Positions 10,889-22,300 of a stretch of DNA of 64,000 nt are shown piece after piece. The notes under the pieces were generated by a model. That model made no database searches. It saw only the letters and a program-made list of their open reading frames with translations, and was not told the origin of the DNA. A program made the position numbers and the translations under genes. The stretch covers positions 1 to 64,000 of the forward strand of contig JASANE010000248.1 in NCBI GenBank assembly GCA_030248225.1. The letters run 5' to 3'. The DNA is from Trileptium ribeirensis. Lineage: Eukaryota > Nematoda > Enoplea > Enoplida > Thoracostomopsidae. How positions within the stretch are numbered: the stretch's first letter is position 1; each line of letters starts with the position of its first letter.

Positions 10889-11995
10889 GTGGAGGAAGAC
10901 ATTGCAGCCATGATTGGCGCCCTTGCCCGCGTTGGTTTCGGGATCTCGAAAAAGAAGGTGGGCGAGCACATTCGCGAATTCTGCGAATGGCGTGAGATCC
11001 CGGCGTGGATCGAAAAACCGCCGAATGTCGCCTACGTCAACCAGTTCTGCGATCGTCACAAGCTGAGTCTGCGCAAAGAGGCATCACTATCAGCCTCTCG
11101 CGAGGAAGCCACGAGCAACCCCTTCGTCATATATCCATTTTACGACAAGCTGCTCGAATGTGTGGATCAACTGTGCAACGCTGGCATCAGCGACGATGAA
11201 ATGCCGAATCACATTTGGAACTTAGGCGAAACAAGTTTCTGCTACGACCCGACGCCCGGTCGGGTCATTGGTGGCGTCGGCGAACGCACCAAAGGCGTCC
11301 GCGTTGGCGATGGACGTAAGAGCACGACCGTGCTCGCGTGTGCCAACGCCGGCGGCGAAGTTCTACCGCCTATGGTGATCTTCAATTTGGTCAACCGTCC
11401 AGCCGACAGCACGCTGGACAACTGCATGGACGGGATGATCATGGAAGTTTCCAAAAAAGGCTGGATGACCAAGGAGCTTTTTGCCAACTTCTTCGATCGC
11501 TTCTGTGCTACGGTTACCCGTCGCCCGCTACTTCTCCTCATGGACGGTTGTTCGTCGCACGTCTACGTTCGTGTGATCGAGAAGGCTATGGCGGAGGACA
11601 TCACCCTTCTGAAGTTCCCACCGCACACAACGGATCTTCTCCAGCCCCTTGACGTTGTGCCGTTTGCTAAACTGAAGGCGGCATGGTCAGAACAGTTGCG
11701 CGATTGGCTGGCTAAAAAGCGTAATAGCAGCGCCCTCAGCCGTAACAAGTTCTGCGTCTTCATCAGCGACATGTGGATGGACCACTTCAAGCCAGCCATC
11801 CTCAACGCAGCGTTACGATCATGCGGCGTTTGGCCAATTGACGCCTCGAAGTACCCGGAACACCGCTTCAACCAGAAGTTGTTGAAACAGTATCGGAGGT
11901 GGGAAGCCGGCGGCAAGCAGCCCCTGGATGACACTGCTTATGGTCACCGCGTTATCCCCGAAGAAGGCGCCACCTCCGTGGAACCGCACTGTTAG
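10889..11995 (+). CDS. pogo-like DDE transposase core, first catalytic residue mutated
   Basis: About 368 codons are open. A TTTTATTATTTTAG acceptor just upstream (near 10883) suggests that translation enters by splicing, so GTG 10889 is only the mapped start of the open frame. The N-terminal third resembles the CENP-B-type DNA-binding domain. The catalytic core follows: the first site reads IWNLGETSF, where the family has aspartate, so residue 113 is Gly (GGC, 11225-11227). The second Asp is in LLLLMDGCSSH (residue 219) and the third in LLQPLDVVPF (residue 255). Loss of one of three metal-binding acidic residues should abolish cleavage. A long intact frame with a point-mutated active site suggests either recent death or a retained DNA-binding role; the first is simpler. 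Confidence 0.88.
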   Translation: MEEDIAAMIGALARVGFGISKKKVGEHIREFCEWREIPAWIEKPPNVAYVNQFCDRHKLSLRKEASLSASREEATSNPFVIYPFYDKLLECVDQLCNAGISDDEMPNHIWNLGETSFCYDPTPGRVIGGVGERTKGVRVGDGRKSTTVLACANAGGEVLPPMVIFNLVNRPADSTLDNCMDGMIMEVSKKGWMTKELFANFFDRFCATVTRRPLLLLMDGCSSHVYVRVIEKAMAEDITLLKFPPHTTDLLQPLDVVPFAKLKAAWSEQLRDWLAKKRNSSALSRNKFCVFISDMWMDHFKPAILNAALRSCGVWPIDASKYPEHRFNQKLLKQYRRWEAGGKQPLDDTAYGHRVIPEEGATSVEPHC

Positions 11996-13058
11996 TCCCG
12001 ACGTCGACGCCCCAGGACCGTCTCGTCCGGACACGAGTCTTCCCGCCGCTCCGCAGGGCCGTCATGTTCTGATACCGAAATGGCGAGGATGCCGTGGGAC
12101 GAAATTCCTCCGAAGCCGGACAAGGAGCCTGTTCCTCAGTACCCGTGCCAAGGCGACGGCTACGAGGCAGCCTGAGTTCCTTCGTGGATTCCAGTTTGGG
12201 CCATAACTCAGACCGGCAAATCGCAGGCTTCATCGACTACCAGTAGCAGGGCTGGGATGACTCCGGAGGAGAAGACCAACTATGCCATGCAGATGATCGT
12301 GAGCAAAAAATTCGGAGACACGCTCGTGGTGAAGAAGCGTAAGATGGCGGAAGTGACGACGACCCCGGCCTTTTTGAATTCGCAGCGGCAGAGGGAAGAG
12401 AACGCCGCGCTGCGCCAGGCAAAGCAACAGAAGCCTGAAACGAAGCCAAAAAACAGCCGAGCCAGTTAAGTCGAAGGCGAAGGTCAAAAAGCGCCTCGCA
12501 AAACCTTCTTCCGACGAAGATGACTCGTCGACCAACCTGGGCGACAGCTCTGACGACGATTCAGACGTCGCCGAAAAGTCCGATCGCATCGTTTATCCTC
12601 CTCGCACTGCTAACGATGGCTTGGCACATCTACAGAAAGTTTGGAGATCTCTGGAGCCACCTGTGCCAGAGGACGACATCGTCGGCAAATGGTACGGTAT
12701 TATTTACTACGCCGGCAAAAAAGCCATTCTCTTCGTCGGCAAGGCCCTGAAACGGTTTCTTCGCGACGATGACGGGGCCGTAGAAAGCGTGCTGCTCAGT
12801 TGTTTGGATCCGACGCCAATGCCGGGTAATGTTCTGCGAGAACCGCCGATGCAATATAACGACTACTTTCGACTCTACAACATCATCGACGGGCCGTTGG
12901 ATCTCATAGCGGGCCAAGGGCGATCCTGGTTGTGACCCGACTACGGCGATCTGAAGAAGACGTACCAGATCGTCAAAGATTTGCCCCGTAAAGAAGAGGC
13001 GGAGCATTCGGGGTTGGTTCCTGCGTCATCAGGGGACGCGGAATCCGTCTCCGAATAG
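11996..13058 (+). pseudogene. Broken C-terminal tail of the pogo-like transposase
   Basis: After the stop at 11995, plausible coding continues in shifting frames: DTEMARMPWDEIPPKPDKEP (about 12078-12140), TPEEKTNYAMQMIVSKKFG (12260-12316), a lysine-rich then acidic tract (SSDEDDSSTNLGDSSDDDSD, about 12508), then VGKWYGIIYYAGKKA to an in-frame stop at 12933. The same frame resumes (DYGDLKKTYQIVKDLP) and ends at TAG 13056-13058. The basic/acidic linker and GKWY domain resemble C-terminal extensions of pogo-like transposases. Several frameshifts and a stop mark it as inactive. Confidence 0.6.
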
Positions 13059-13533
13059 ATCATCAAACGTGGTAAATCCAGCTCTATCATGAGCTGGACG
13101 TCGTGGGTGGGGTACTCAAAAACAGTTTTTGCGGGAATGAGGGGAACTTCAAAGACTTCTTCTACAATCTTGGTGGGTCATTCAAGGACAATTTTGTAGG
13201 GTCGTTCAGGAACAACATGCAATTGCCATGCTGGATAATTTTGCGACAGGGTCCAAAGAAATTATGCGACAATCACTCCTAATGTTAGTAAAAACTAAAC
13301 TAAACAATTAATGCAACTATAAACAATCAGTGACGACGCCTGCTAACCGGATCAACGACAGATTTTATGAACTTCAATGATTTCCTGAAAAATTTGGCGA
13401 AGATACGGACTTTACGAGTTGTGCATCGTGTGCAGCAGGATGCCTTGTATACCACAAAAAGCTGAGGACGATATAGCTACTAGTTATCACTTATGTTGTT
13501 CCGAAAGTCGCTTGCTAGTTAGTGAAAATCGGC

Positions 13534-13592
13534 TGATTTTTTTTGCGAACGTCTGATTTTTTTGCGAAGCGTTCGCAAAAAAAATCGCGAAC
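13534..13592. repeat. Right subterminal repeats of the pogo-like element
   Basis: Two GATTTTTTTGCGAA copies followed by the inverse GTTCGCAAAAAAAATCG. This mirrors the palindrome at 10266-10301 near the other end. With the outer terminus at 13750, the right arm (about 13571-13750) is also bounded by inverse copies of the motif. Confidence 0.7.
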
Positions 13593-13879
13593 TTTTGGTT
13601 ATAAGTCACGGCGAAGGAGGTCAAGTGTGGTCATACTGGTGCATAATCTAAGGGTAGGCTAACGTATGCATGCATAGTCTCAGGATCCTAGTCCCACTAA
13701 ACTGGCCTTGAGATTAAAAAAACCGATTTTGATTTTTTTGCGAAGGTCGCTATATTAACTGATACATTATTTATTTATAATCACAGACATACATACATAT
13801 TTGCATATATACATACATAGGGTGTGGGACTGCCTACGAAAACAAAACCTAATTAAACAAAGAAACATATCAATGGGAC

Positions 13880-15622
13880 ACAGGAAAGGGTTCCCAATCC
13901 CAAGAGTGCCCAGGAGATAGTCGGGATATGGACCTCGGATTCGGACTCGACTCTTCGAGCTTATCGTTTTGATACTCAACACCATAAAATTCAGATAAAT
14001 AGAGGCAAACTGGGCTCTAAGACGAGCCCATCCAGGTTTATGGTAAGAAAATCAAAAGATCAGTAGACGTAAACGCGCTGAGATTATATTTTAAGGACCA
14101 GAGAGTTATATTTATGAATCGGGTTCAACGTCGGAAATACAACGATGGGTAACATGCTCATCGGGAAAATTTTCACGGGGGTACTGTACCCAAGGTGGGC
14201 GCAACGGGCTCTTACCGAGTTCAAACGACTCTCTAGAGTTCTGGTTCTGGGTACCTTGTTATGATTTTTATATACATTACTATATGTAAAAATAATTACT
14301 GAAATAACTAATTATTTCTAACTTGACCAAATATATACCATTATGTCGAGGGTATTCCAGTTATTCCCAATAAGCACGTGGATTTTGAACGGATTCGCAC
14401 GGAACCGATCTCATTGGAAAAAAACGATATGTGTTGTGCCAGAAATGTATGCCCTCATTCTAACTAATTGTAAGTCGTTCCGATGTTACGGGCTGGAACA
14501 GTGATAACCTTCAATTCCGAGGACTGGAATACACTTTAAAACTCGTTTTGTTAAATAATGTTTCCCAGTGTCCACAGTGAAAATGAACGCTTGGGAAATT
14601 GGTATTTTATCTTTTGTACTTAGTATATTCAGATTTTTATCAATTTGCTAATCAGCTGCACAACGAACAGCCACAACTTCGGACGCTGTTTTCCCGAGAC
14701 GGTTCCGTAAAACACATGTTTTTCTCACTCACTACCTTAGTTCACACTGTCCTATTACTTGCTGTCGTGTCTTTTTTATGAGCGGAATGGGTTGTTGAAT
14801 TGCACGGTCAAGCCTAAATCGAGGGTCGGGTATGGTAAAGTATCTGTAAATACCTCAACAAATCCGGCCGGTCGTATGCATAAGCAAAATAACGTTAACT
14901 ATCATACTTTTCATAATTAATACCATTATACTCAATATACGACGAATAAGAGTGGTGAGTCGAGACAGGGAAGGTAAAGCGAGGTATCCTACCAGACCCG
15001 ACCATATCCCTATTACAATATACGAGCAATACTATATACGAGCAAAAAGGTCATGCGAGCTTCGCATGGCCAGTACAAATGCCAATAACAATCATGGAAT
15101 TATAAACAAATGATACAATGAAACGACAAACCGAATGGTATATAGACGCACATACATAGAAATATATCTCGTACTCAACCAACGGTTCATGCAATTATAA
15201 CAATGGGTAGTACGATTATAACGGCAAATCAAGCAGTTACGACAATAACTCGGGTAATGGTACCGATTATGGCAACAATAAGTCATACAATTAGAAAAAT
15301 AGCTCATGCAATGATAATTATAGAACAAACGGAACTTAGTTCATACAATTCATACAATATATAAATTGGTCAAGATAGATATTCAAATATAACTTATACA
15401 AATGGTGCCAAATTCATGGTCATAAGTGCACAACCAATTTTTACTTGACCATATACACGCGCATATACTCGTTTGAAGAAGGGAAACTTGAATATTGTTT
15501 AAAATCATTGATTTTATTGCTGATACCTATAGCGAACGTAGGCTTATGGTTCAATAATGTTGATCTTTACACTGTGGTGGGAGTTAATTCGTCTTGTAAC
15601 GAGCCAGAATGGATCTGTTACA
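13880..15622 (-). repeat. LTR-like repeat family R2, copy 1
   Basis: Orientation is set by the TGTAAC terminus, which on the plus strand is TGTTACA at 15616-15622. It aligns with 25750-27485 through CGGATT.GCACGG..CCG.TCTC, TCATGC.AG.TTCGCATGGCC and the end GGATCTGTTACA. It contains hairpins TGGGCTC/GAGCCCA (14011-14030) and CATGCGA/TCGCATG (15052-15068), and irregular short tandem repeats around 15100-15320. The open frame on the minus strand at 15092-15328 falls in that repeat and is not a gene. The 13880 boundary is approximate. Confidence 0.6.
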
Positions 15623-16125
15623 TATACGAAAATGTTTTTTTACAGCTATAGTGTTCCGTAAAAACTCAAATTTTTGTTAAAGAATGGAACTGCTGTTTTA
15701 CCGTAGTGTCTGTCTAACGATGATCCATCTGCACGAATCCTTATCTGATTATGTAATTTCACCCAATTATAGATATGTTTCTTGCGTAAAAACAAATATA
15801 CATATTTATATATATAAATATGAACATGAATATATATGTTTAATTTACTGTTTCAGTATATGTATACTCAGAAGTTGATTAATCCGTCGCCTGTAAATCT
15901 ATTACAGAATGTAATATCTTGAGCTTACTTAATTGTAGTAGCTCGCTCTCTAACCAAAACTGACTTCATCGCATTAATCTCAACAATATGCATGTAATGG
16001 CGTTTGTATTTGACAGAACACCTTTACTTATTAGGAGGGAGACGCTTTACGAATGCTAAGTTCACCCTATATAACAAATAAATTGTATGTTTAAATGTAA
16101 AGCGCATAAACGAGATTAGTATTAC
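15623..16125. other. Unassigned sequence downstream of transporter exon 3
   Basis: Donor GTAATA of the transporter exon lies at 16125 on the minus strand, so this is probably intron. No exon for the C-terminal half of the transporter was recognised here. Some short open frames exist on the plus strand without family likeness. Confidence 0.35.
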
Positions 16126-16324
16126 CTGAAGCGATATACCCGCATTAATCAACATCGATCCACGCCATGTATATTTTTCGATAAGCCAAAGGAAAGCGGA
16201 GAAAATATAAACGACCCGGCGGCTGAACCGACAGATACAAAAGCTGTAGCAAAATAGCGGTATCGCGAAAAATAGTCTGCTTGAATACCAATCGTTGGAA
16301 CATACACGAATCCGAATCCGATGC
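16126..16324 (-). CDS. Transporter exon 3 (helices 4-6), with frameshift
   Basis: Acceptor TTTTTATAG precedes GC at 16324-16323, completing a Gly codon with the last G of exon 2. The frame reads IGFGFVYVPTIGIQADYFSR and on through GSFIFSPLS, then must shift by one base near 16190 (CTTTCCTTTGG) to continue as WLIEKYTWRGSMLINAG and ISLQ. Without the shift a TGA follows soon. The donor is CAG|GTAATA at 16126/16125. One base is missing relative to a continuous frame; T and C runs there make an indel error plausible. Confidence 0.75.
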
Positions 16325-19300
16325 CTATAAAAATGCATCAAATGCAAAAGCTGTATTTGCATCCATTTGAATTCCATAAGTATAAGGTTTCAGCAGCGTA
16401 TATCCACAAACTGTTCGCAGCTTGCAGCATTTGCAGTAAAATGAAATTTTGTAATCTGATTTCTGCAACTGTACCCCTGATATTTTTACAATGTCTAAAA
16501 CATCGTTCAAAATGAGGTTTTCAAGATATCGTAATATATCTTTGGCCACTTTCCGATTGACCTGGGTCAAAAGTTTAAATAACTCATGTAAAATGACATT
16601 AATTAACAAATATATTAACTGTAATCATACATTTCAGAACAGAAAAATGATGATGAATATATCCTTAATAAGACATTTCCCGATCTTCAATTTACGACCA
16701 TATATTACATAGTACGATTGTTAAAATGGCGATCGGTTCATAAATTACTTCACGCTGGTATATAAGGCTTTCCGTAATTGTGGTGTCACAAGCTCTTCAA
16801 AAGTGGAACGGGCAGGTCATTTCTATTCATTTTATTATAACCTCCATCAGTTACTTTTCTCATTCACAGCACTGTCTAAATTATTGATATGATTTACCTA
16901 TAGAATCTAGTTCCCAAACCGTGCTATTATTAAACGTGCACGACGCTAAACACATTATCAGAAGCGGTCGGAACTGGCAGACTTATTGATGCGCCAAATT
17001 AGCTAAAGTTCGGCTTCATTTTCTCTTTAGTACTTTGCTATTTTTTTGCTTCTTACGCTAATAAAATTTGGCTGATGAAATTTTGCCTTGACCTATTTTA
17101 TCGGGTTTAAATGGAAGACAGTGCTGCTTGGCACATATTTTAGAAATGTTGGCTAGTTTACATTTTTCAATTTACACAACTTCAAGTCCAAATTCAATAT
17201 TTTTGTGTGCTCACCACCGTCAAACCAGCACCGTATGCATGGATTGCAGGTGGGTGATTGGTCCACACAGTCGCATCTGAACTAGTAAAATTGTGATTTT
17301 TACATTTATCGTCAGATTAAGGTGTTTAAAGCATACTTAATGTGTATCCAAAATCTTTCACTCATTAACATAACATGTCAAACTGTTGCACTGAAATTCC
17401 AGGCGAAACTTGTATGTAACATTCGGCGTCGAATGAGCTGTGTCCAGAGCTGCAGTGGACTTCACACTAAAAGACGTAGATGTCAATTTTGTAAGCGTCC
17501 ACATTAAAAAATTTACACCATAGGTTTCTACAAACTCTAAATCTCGGATAGATGGGCAAAAGCTAGATTGACGCAGACCCATGCCGGATACGGGCCCAAA
17601 TTTTGAGCCCGTGGGTAGTGGGTACCAGCAACGCGCATATCTTGCATGTTTAGAGCAGTCAGTGCTCAGGACGAAATGATTATGGGGTCCCGTCAGATTA
17701 AAAATATAAAATATATAGTGAACCCATTTGGTGAGCTATGTAATGAATAGTCGGTAGAACGTTTTAACGTCCGTTGTCGAAATAATATACTAGTTGATTT
17801 CAGTTAGTGGCCACTTAGTGGGACACTTTATTATGCAGCACCACTGTCATCGCAATGACTAAATTGTTCCCTTTACTGAGCGCTGTTCAAAACAGTGGAT
17901 ACTTTTATTCGTTTCGTTTAGAGGGCGCCATACTGCTTTTGTTAGTGGGTATCCGTAAGAATTTCACAGTATCCTTAAGCGAGAAATTTGTCGTTTAAGG
18001 GCCGTTTGTTCGGCAGGGGCTGAGTGACGATAGTTGATCGTGTAAACTGGGCGACCAATGCCGCTAGCAAAGAATTCACTATTATGAAGCTACATCCAGA
18101 AGGGTTTAAAGTCAATAATGATGAACCTACAAAGCCCCCGACTTAGGTTTACAATTCATCGGCTTCGCCTATTCGAAGAAAATTCTCCTAAGCCCGAGGG
18201 TACGGGTCTTGGGACGGTGGACAAACTACCAATTTTCGCGGGTGCCCGCGGGCTTAAAATATTTAGCACGCGCACTTCTCTGGATTGACGACTATACGCC
18301 CCCGAAATGTACTAGCTTTCTCACTTGACAGGCACTGCAGTGCTTCAGACACTGTGCTTGACCCTGTTTGTCGCATGTCCAAGTGTTCTGTAACATTTCT
18401 TTGACAGGCAGTAGATATACTACATCGACGGTACAGAGGGTTTATAGTTAGTCGACCATCTTTACAGGCTGTTCAAACACTGCCGGACAGCAGGATCACG
18501 CGTGGGTTTATCTGTAAACTAGCCGCTAGCTAGAATAGTTGCATATTTTCAACTATACCTGCCGAATTAGGGGTTCAGGTTAGTCTACTCCGCTGAGGCC
18601 TCGCTCCCCCTCCCCGGGGCCTTGGTGCACCCGCCCGGAGGATAACACCCTACGCCCCCTGAGGCTCCGCACCCCCCCCCTCCGTCGGCCCGAGGAAAAT
18701 TGGCAAAACTCTGGAAGTACCCGGAAAAAATGAGTGGGGGCGGTCGTCAACTTTTTGTCACATCCCCCTCACCCCGCAGGCTACGAAAGTCCTCCTAAAT
18801 CTTCGGACAGTGAGCTTGTATAATTTTCCACGTTGAATTATGACTCTGCTGTAAGAAAGATTTCCGCCATGGAACAAGTGCGAATTTTGGGTACATCATA
18901 TCGATATCTATGTTTATTGCATGTACTCGGGATTCACGGTTACCTATCTCGGCGACAATTGAGTTAATGTAATCAATATATGAGCGTACACTGTCGTTAT
19001 TTGACAAGTGAATACGATCCTCGCCCGACACGCCATGTTGACACGTACAGAGGGACCAATGGCGTGCCAATTTATATATTAGAACCATGGTTTTAATTAA
19101 AATTTTTTCCTTTATTAAATGATTGATTCAGTGTTTGGAGCACACATAACGGTGAACCAGACAGGTGCAAGACATAGATTTCGTCAAAAATTGCTTTACT
19201 TAATTAGTAATTAACTAATCAGTTAAGCGTGTTAGCCTATTTTTATCATTTAAAAAATTGCATATTTTTTAATGAATAATTAGTGTACAGCTATTATTTT

Positions 19301-22300
19301 GGTGAATATCCTACATGTCACCGTGCTGATAACGAATCTGGTGTTTATTATTATTCCAGGAAGTTAAAAGCATACAAATTTGTTACTTAATTGGCTAATT
19401 TTTTGAAAAATTTCAAAGTGCTCAGAAATGAAAAAGAAATTGCACACGGTGATTTTCTATGTTCGATTTCTGTGTTCTCTGATCACGAATATGACATTCC
19501 AGAAGCTCTAAAATTGGTTGTGTATGCGATTGGTTATATAATTAAGTAATTAGGTAATTATATAGTTAATTTTATGCAAACTTTATAATCACATCAAAAT
19601 TGTTCATTTTTTGCTCGGGGTTTTGATGTCGCTGATTATGAATAACAGGGTTTTTAAAATTATATGATTTTATTATGGGTGTTAATTAGTTAATTAATTA
19701 GCTAATTAGTTAATTTTTAGCTGGCTAGCATTTTGTATGGTGGATTTGACGTGATGTGTCTAAAACGTGATACTTATCATCAATTGATTAAATATTTAGC
19801 TTACATGTATACACAAATAAGATGCCAACTACTCTGCCTATTGCTCCGCTCACTTTTTCTAATTTATTACTTTACTAGTAGTAATATAATCCAGCGTAAA
19901 TTGTATAAATGATTCAATTGTGCATGAGGGGAATATGTAAACATATATGATTATACTAGAAGATACATACCTTTGTGTTTTATGTTTCTTCAGGAACTGG
20001 TAGATTTGTCATTTCGGAATTAAAATGTGTAGATACCTTGATAAACGTACAATGCATAGCTGTCCAACGTCAGCCGGTGTTGCGGAGCGGAGTCCGCGGC
20101 AGGGGTCACCGAAAATTGCTCCCCAATTTTTCTTCATAAATCTTCCATTCTTCCCTTAACATAAATCTTCCTATTTTTTGTCATTTTGCTCGTTGTTGCG
20201 AAAATTTTCCGCGCGCCTTCGGCGCACGGTGTGGGGCATGGTGCAGTTGGTACTATATGTCTGAGGGGATTGGAACCTCATAGTGAGTAACCCCGCCTCC
20301 TTCGGACAGCTACAAACTGTCATAATTACCTCATAGCAAAAACCAATACCATGTTTACATGCGTGAACGCATAATGTGTGCGTCACAAAAGTAAATTAAT
20401 ATCAACTTTATGAAAACAAAATCAAATTGAGTGGATCAAATCGAGTAAAAAGTGATTTTAAAACAATAAATGGAATTGATTTGGTCTTTCATTTTTACCA
20501 TGTCTTTGCACGTATCATATCGTAGTTGCTGCAACAGAGATATAAAATATATTTAAATTTCTTAAAAACGAGTATGTTTGGTGAGTCTAAAATTACAGTA
20601 TTTCCATTACATTTGACTGCTACTTATGCCGCAAAAATAAATCCCCGATACCACTGAATATTCGAGATGCAATATGTGCCGAGTTTCAAACTTTCGCAGG
20701 GATAACCGTCACCAGCTTTCTTGTTACCGATTGCGCTGGATATTCGAATATTTGTTACGTTTTCCTGGTTATCATTATCTGTTCTAAGAATGGTGCGAAA
20801 TATTTTCAACGAGTCAACATACCTGTAATGATTCCGTAAGTTATGTACAAATGATGGTGAGAAGTAGCAAAGTAGGATACACACATGCCAAAAGACGTTA
20901 TTAGTCCGCCTGCCATTACCACCAGCGCACAACCATAGCGACGGAATAGAACGCTAGTAATCGGTGCTGTAAATATGTATGCGATATATAATGTGCAAAT
21001 AGGGAAAACTACCGATTACCAATTCGAGTTACAAACAACATTGGTTGATGAAATTTCTCCTAAAACTTTTATACAGTGTAACAGGCATTCTGAAGAAATA
21101 AATATGTTCCTCAAAACCAGTTTTAAGTGTTCGTGGAGTATGACAAGTCAAACAGCATTTTTATTGATAGCTACTGAAAACAAAATCCTTCTGAAACCTT
21201 GTTTTGAACGTGGTCAGAAAAATTCATATATGTCAAGGTGGTGTTTCTTTACCCGCGTAAACTCGAAAATTTAGTTATGATAGCCTCTATATGATAGCCA
21301 ATACCATTGAGGTTTGTATAATCATTAAACTTTCATTTGCAACATATATGCAGAGTAGATTTAAAGAGATAGTGTTCCCTTTTAGTGAGCACGTTCTGAA
21401 AACTTGGTGGACATTTTAGCACTTGTTGTCGGAATTATATACTAGGTTCTTTTAGTGACCACTTAACAGTTCCTTTTATTAGTCAGTGGCATCTGTAATC
21501 GACTTGACTAAATTTGTCCTTGTACTGAGAGCTGCGCAAGAGTGGATGGCTCGTTTCCTTTAATGGGCTCCTTGTAAAAGGCTGGCTTAGTGCATGCCAT
21601 CTAAAAGGCTGTGGTAGTGGTTATCAGTACGAAAACTAAATGATTTATTGTATCGGCCATCGGAATAGTGTAACGGACGTGACGCTTCTGCATTGCGCAC
21701 TTCCAAAACACAATGCCCATACGCCCCCGGCTATCGGTACCTCAAAAGTGGACCTAACAGGCTTATTTTTCTCGTTCGGTCCCAAGAAGCTACGAGCTTA
21801 GCAAGCCGCAAGAGCGTTTCACAGGATGTGTTCTTATCCTGCCCCAAGGGTTGCTCAAGTAGTCTATGTGGTATTACCTTTAAGGTCTCCAGGGACGTTG
21901 GCTCCGTTACCTGCTCACAGGCCAGAGAGACCATACCGCTATTCACTATCCTCGTTCCATCTGGAAGTGTCAAAACGACGATTGGTTTCGTTTGGCTACT
22001 AGCCCTCACTAGGGTCCAACAATCACTAGACGTTTACGTCCTATCGTGATGGTTTGGTTGAACTTTGACTATCGCCTTGTTGAAGAATTCAGAACCGGCG
22101 AACCACGCTTAGGCTTGCGGCCTCTTTACGTCAAGCCTGAACGCAGGTCGTCGATCGGGGCGACGATTTCAAACCCATTTTAATAAGTATCGCTAAATAG
22201 GGTATCCAAAACACGGTAACACAATGGGGTTTTCAATTATTCTTATTGATTTATCAGCTTAACTATTGATTGATAAGCAAACCGCGCACACAGTATAAGG

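Larger units (their letters stand above)
9914..13750 (+). mobile_element. pogo-like (Tc1/mariner superfamily) DNA transposon
   Basis: The left end is GGGACCTTCGCAAAAAATCA at 9914; the right end, inverted from 13750, is GCGACCTTCGCAAAAAAATC. TA dinucleotides flank both ends (9912-9913 and 13751-13752), as expected for TA target duplication. Inside are a broken N-terminal psq-type helix-turn-helix, a DDE core with a mutated first aspartate, and a broken C-terminal tail. Subterminal palindromes of the same TTCGCAAAAAAATC motif occur at 10266-10301 and 13534-13592. The element is much richer in GC than its surroundings. It looks structurally complete but dead. Confidence 0.88.

Noticed and set aside
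17322..17507. Cysteine-rich frame ending KRRRCQFCKRPH
   Set aside because: It recalls a piggyBac zinc ribbon, but only about ten residues fit and no catalytic part is present.
18795..19088. 97-codon minus frame
   Set aside because: No domain, no splice context, and it lies in an intron of the transporter gene between well-supported exons.
21693..22049. 118-codon plus frame and 92-codon minus frame
   Set aside because: They lie within the R1 LTR-like repeat, and the equivalent frames are not preserved in the other copies.
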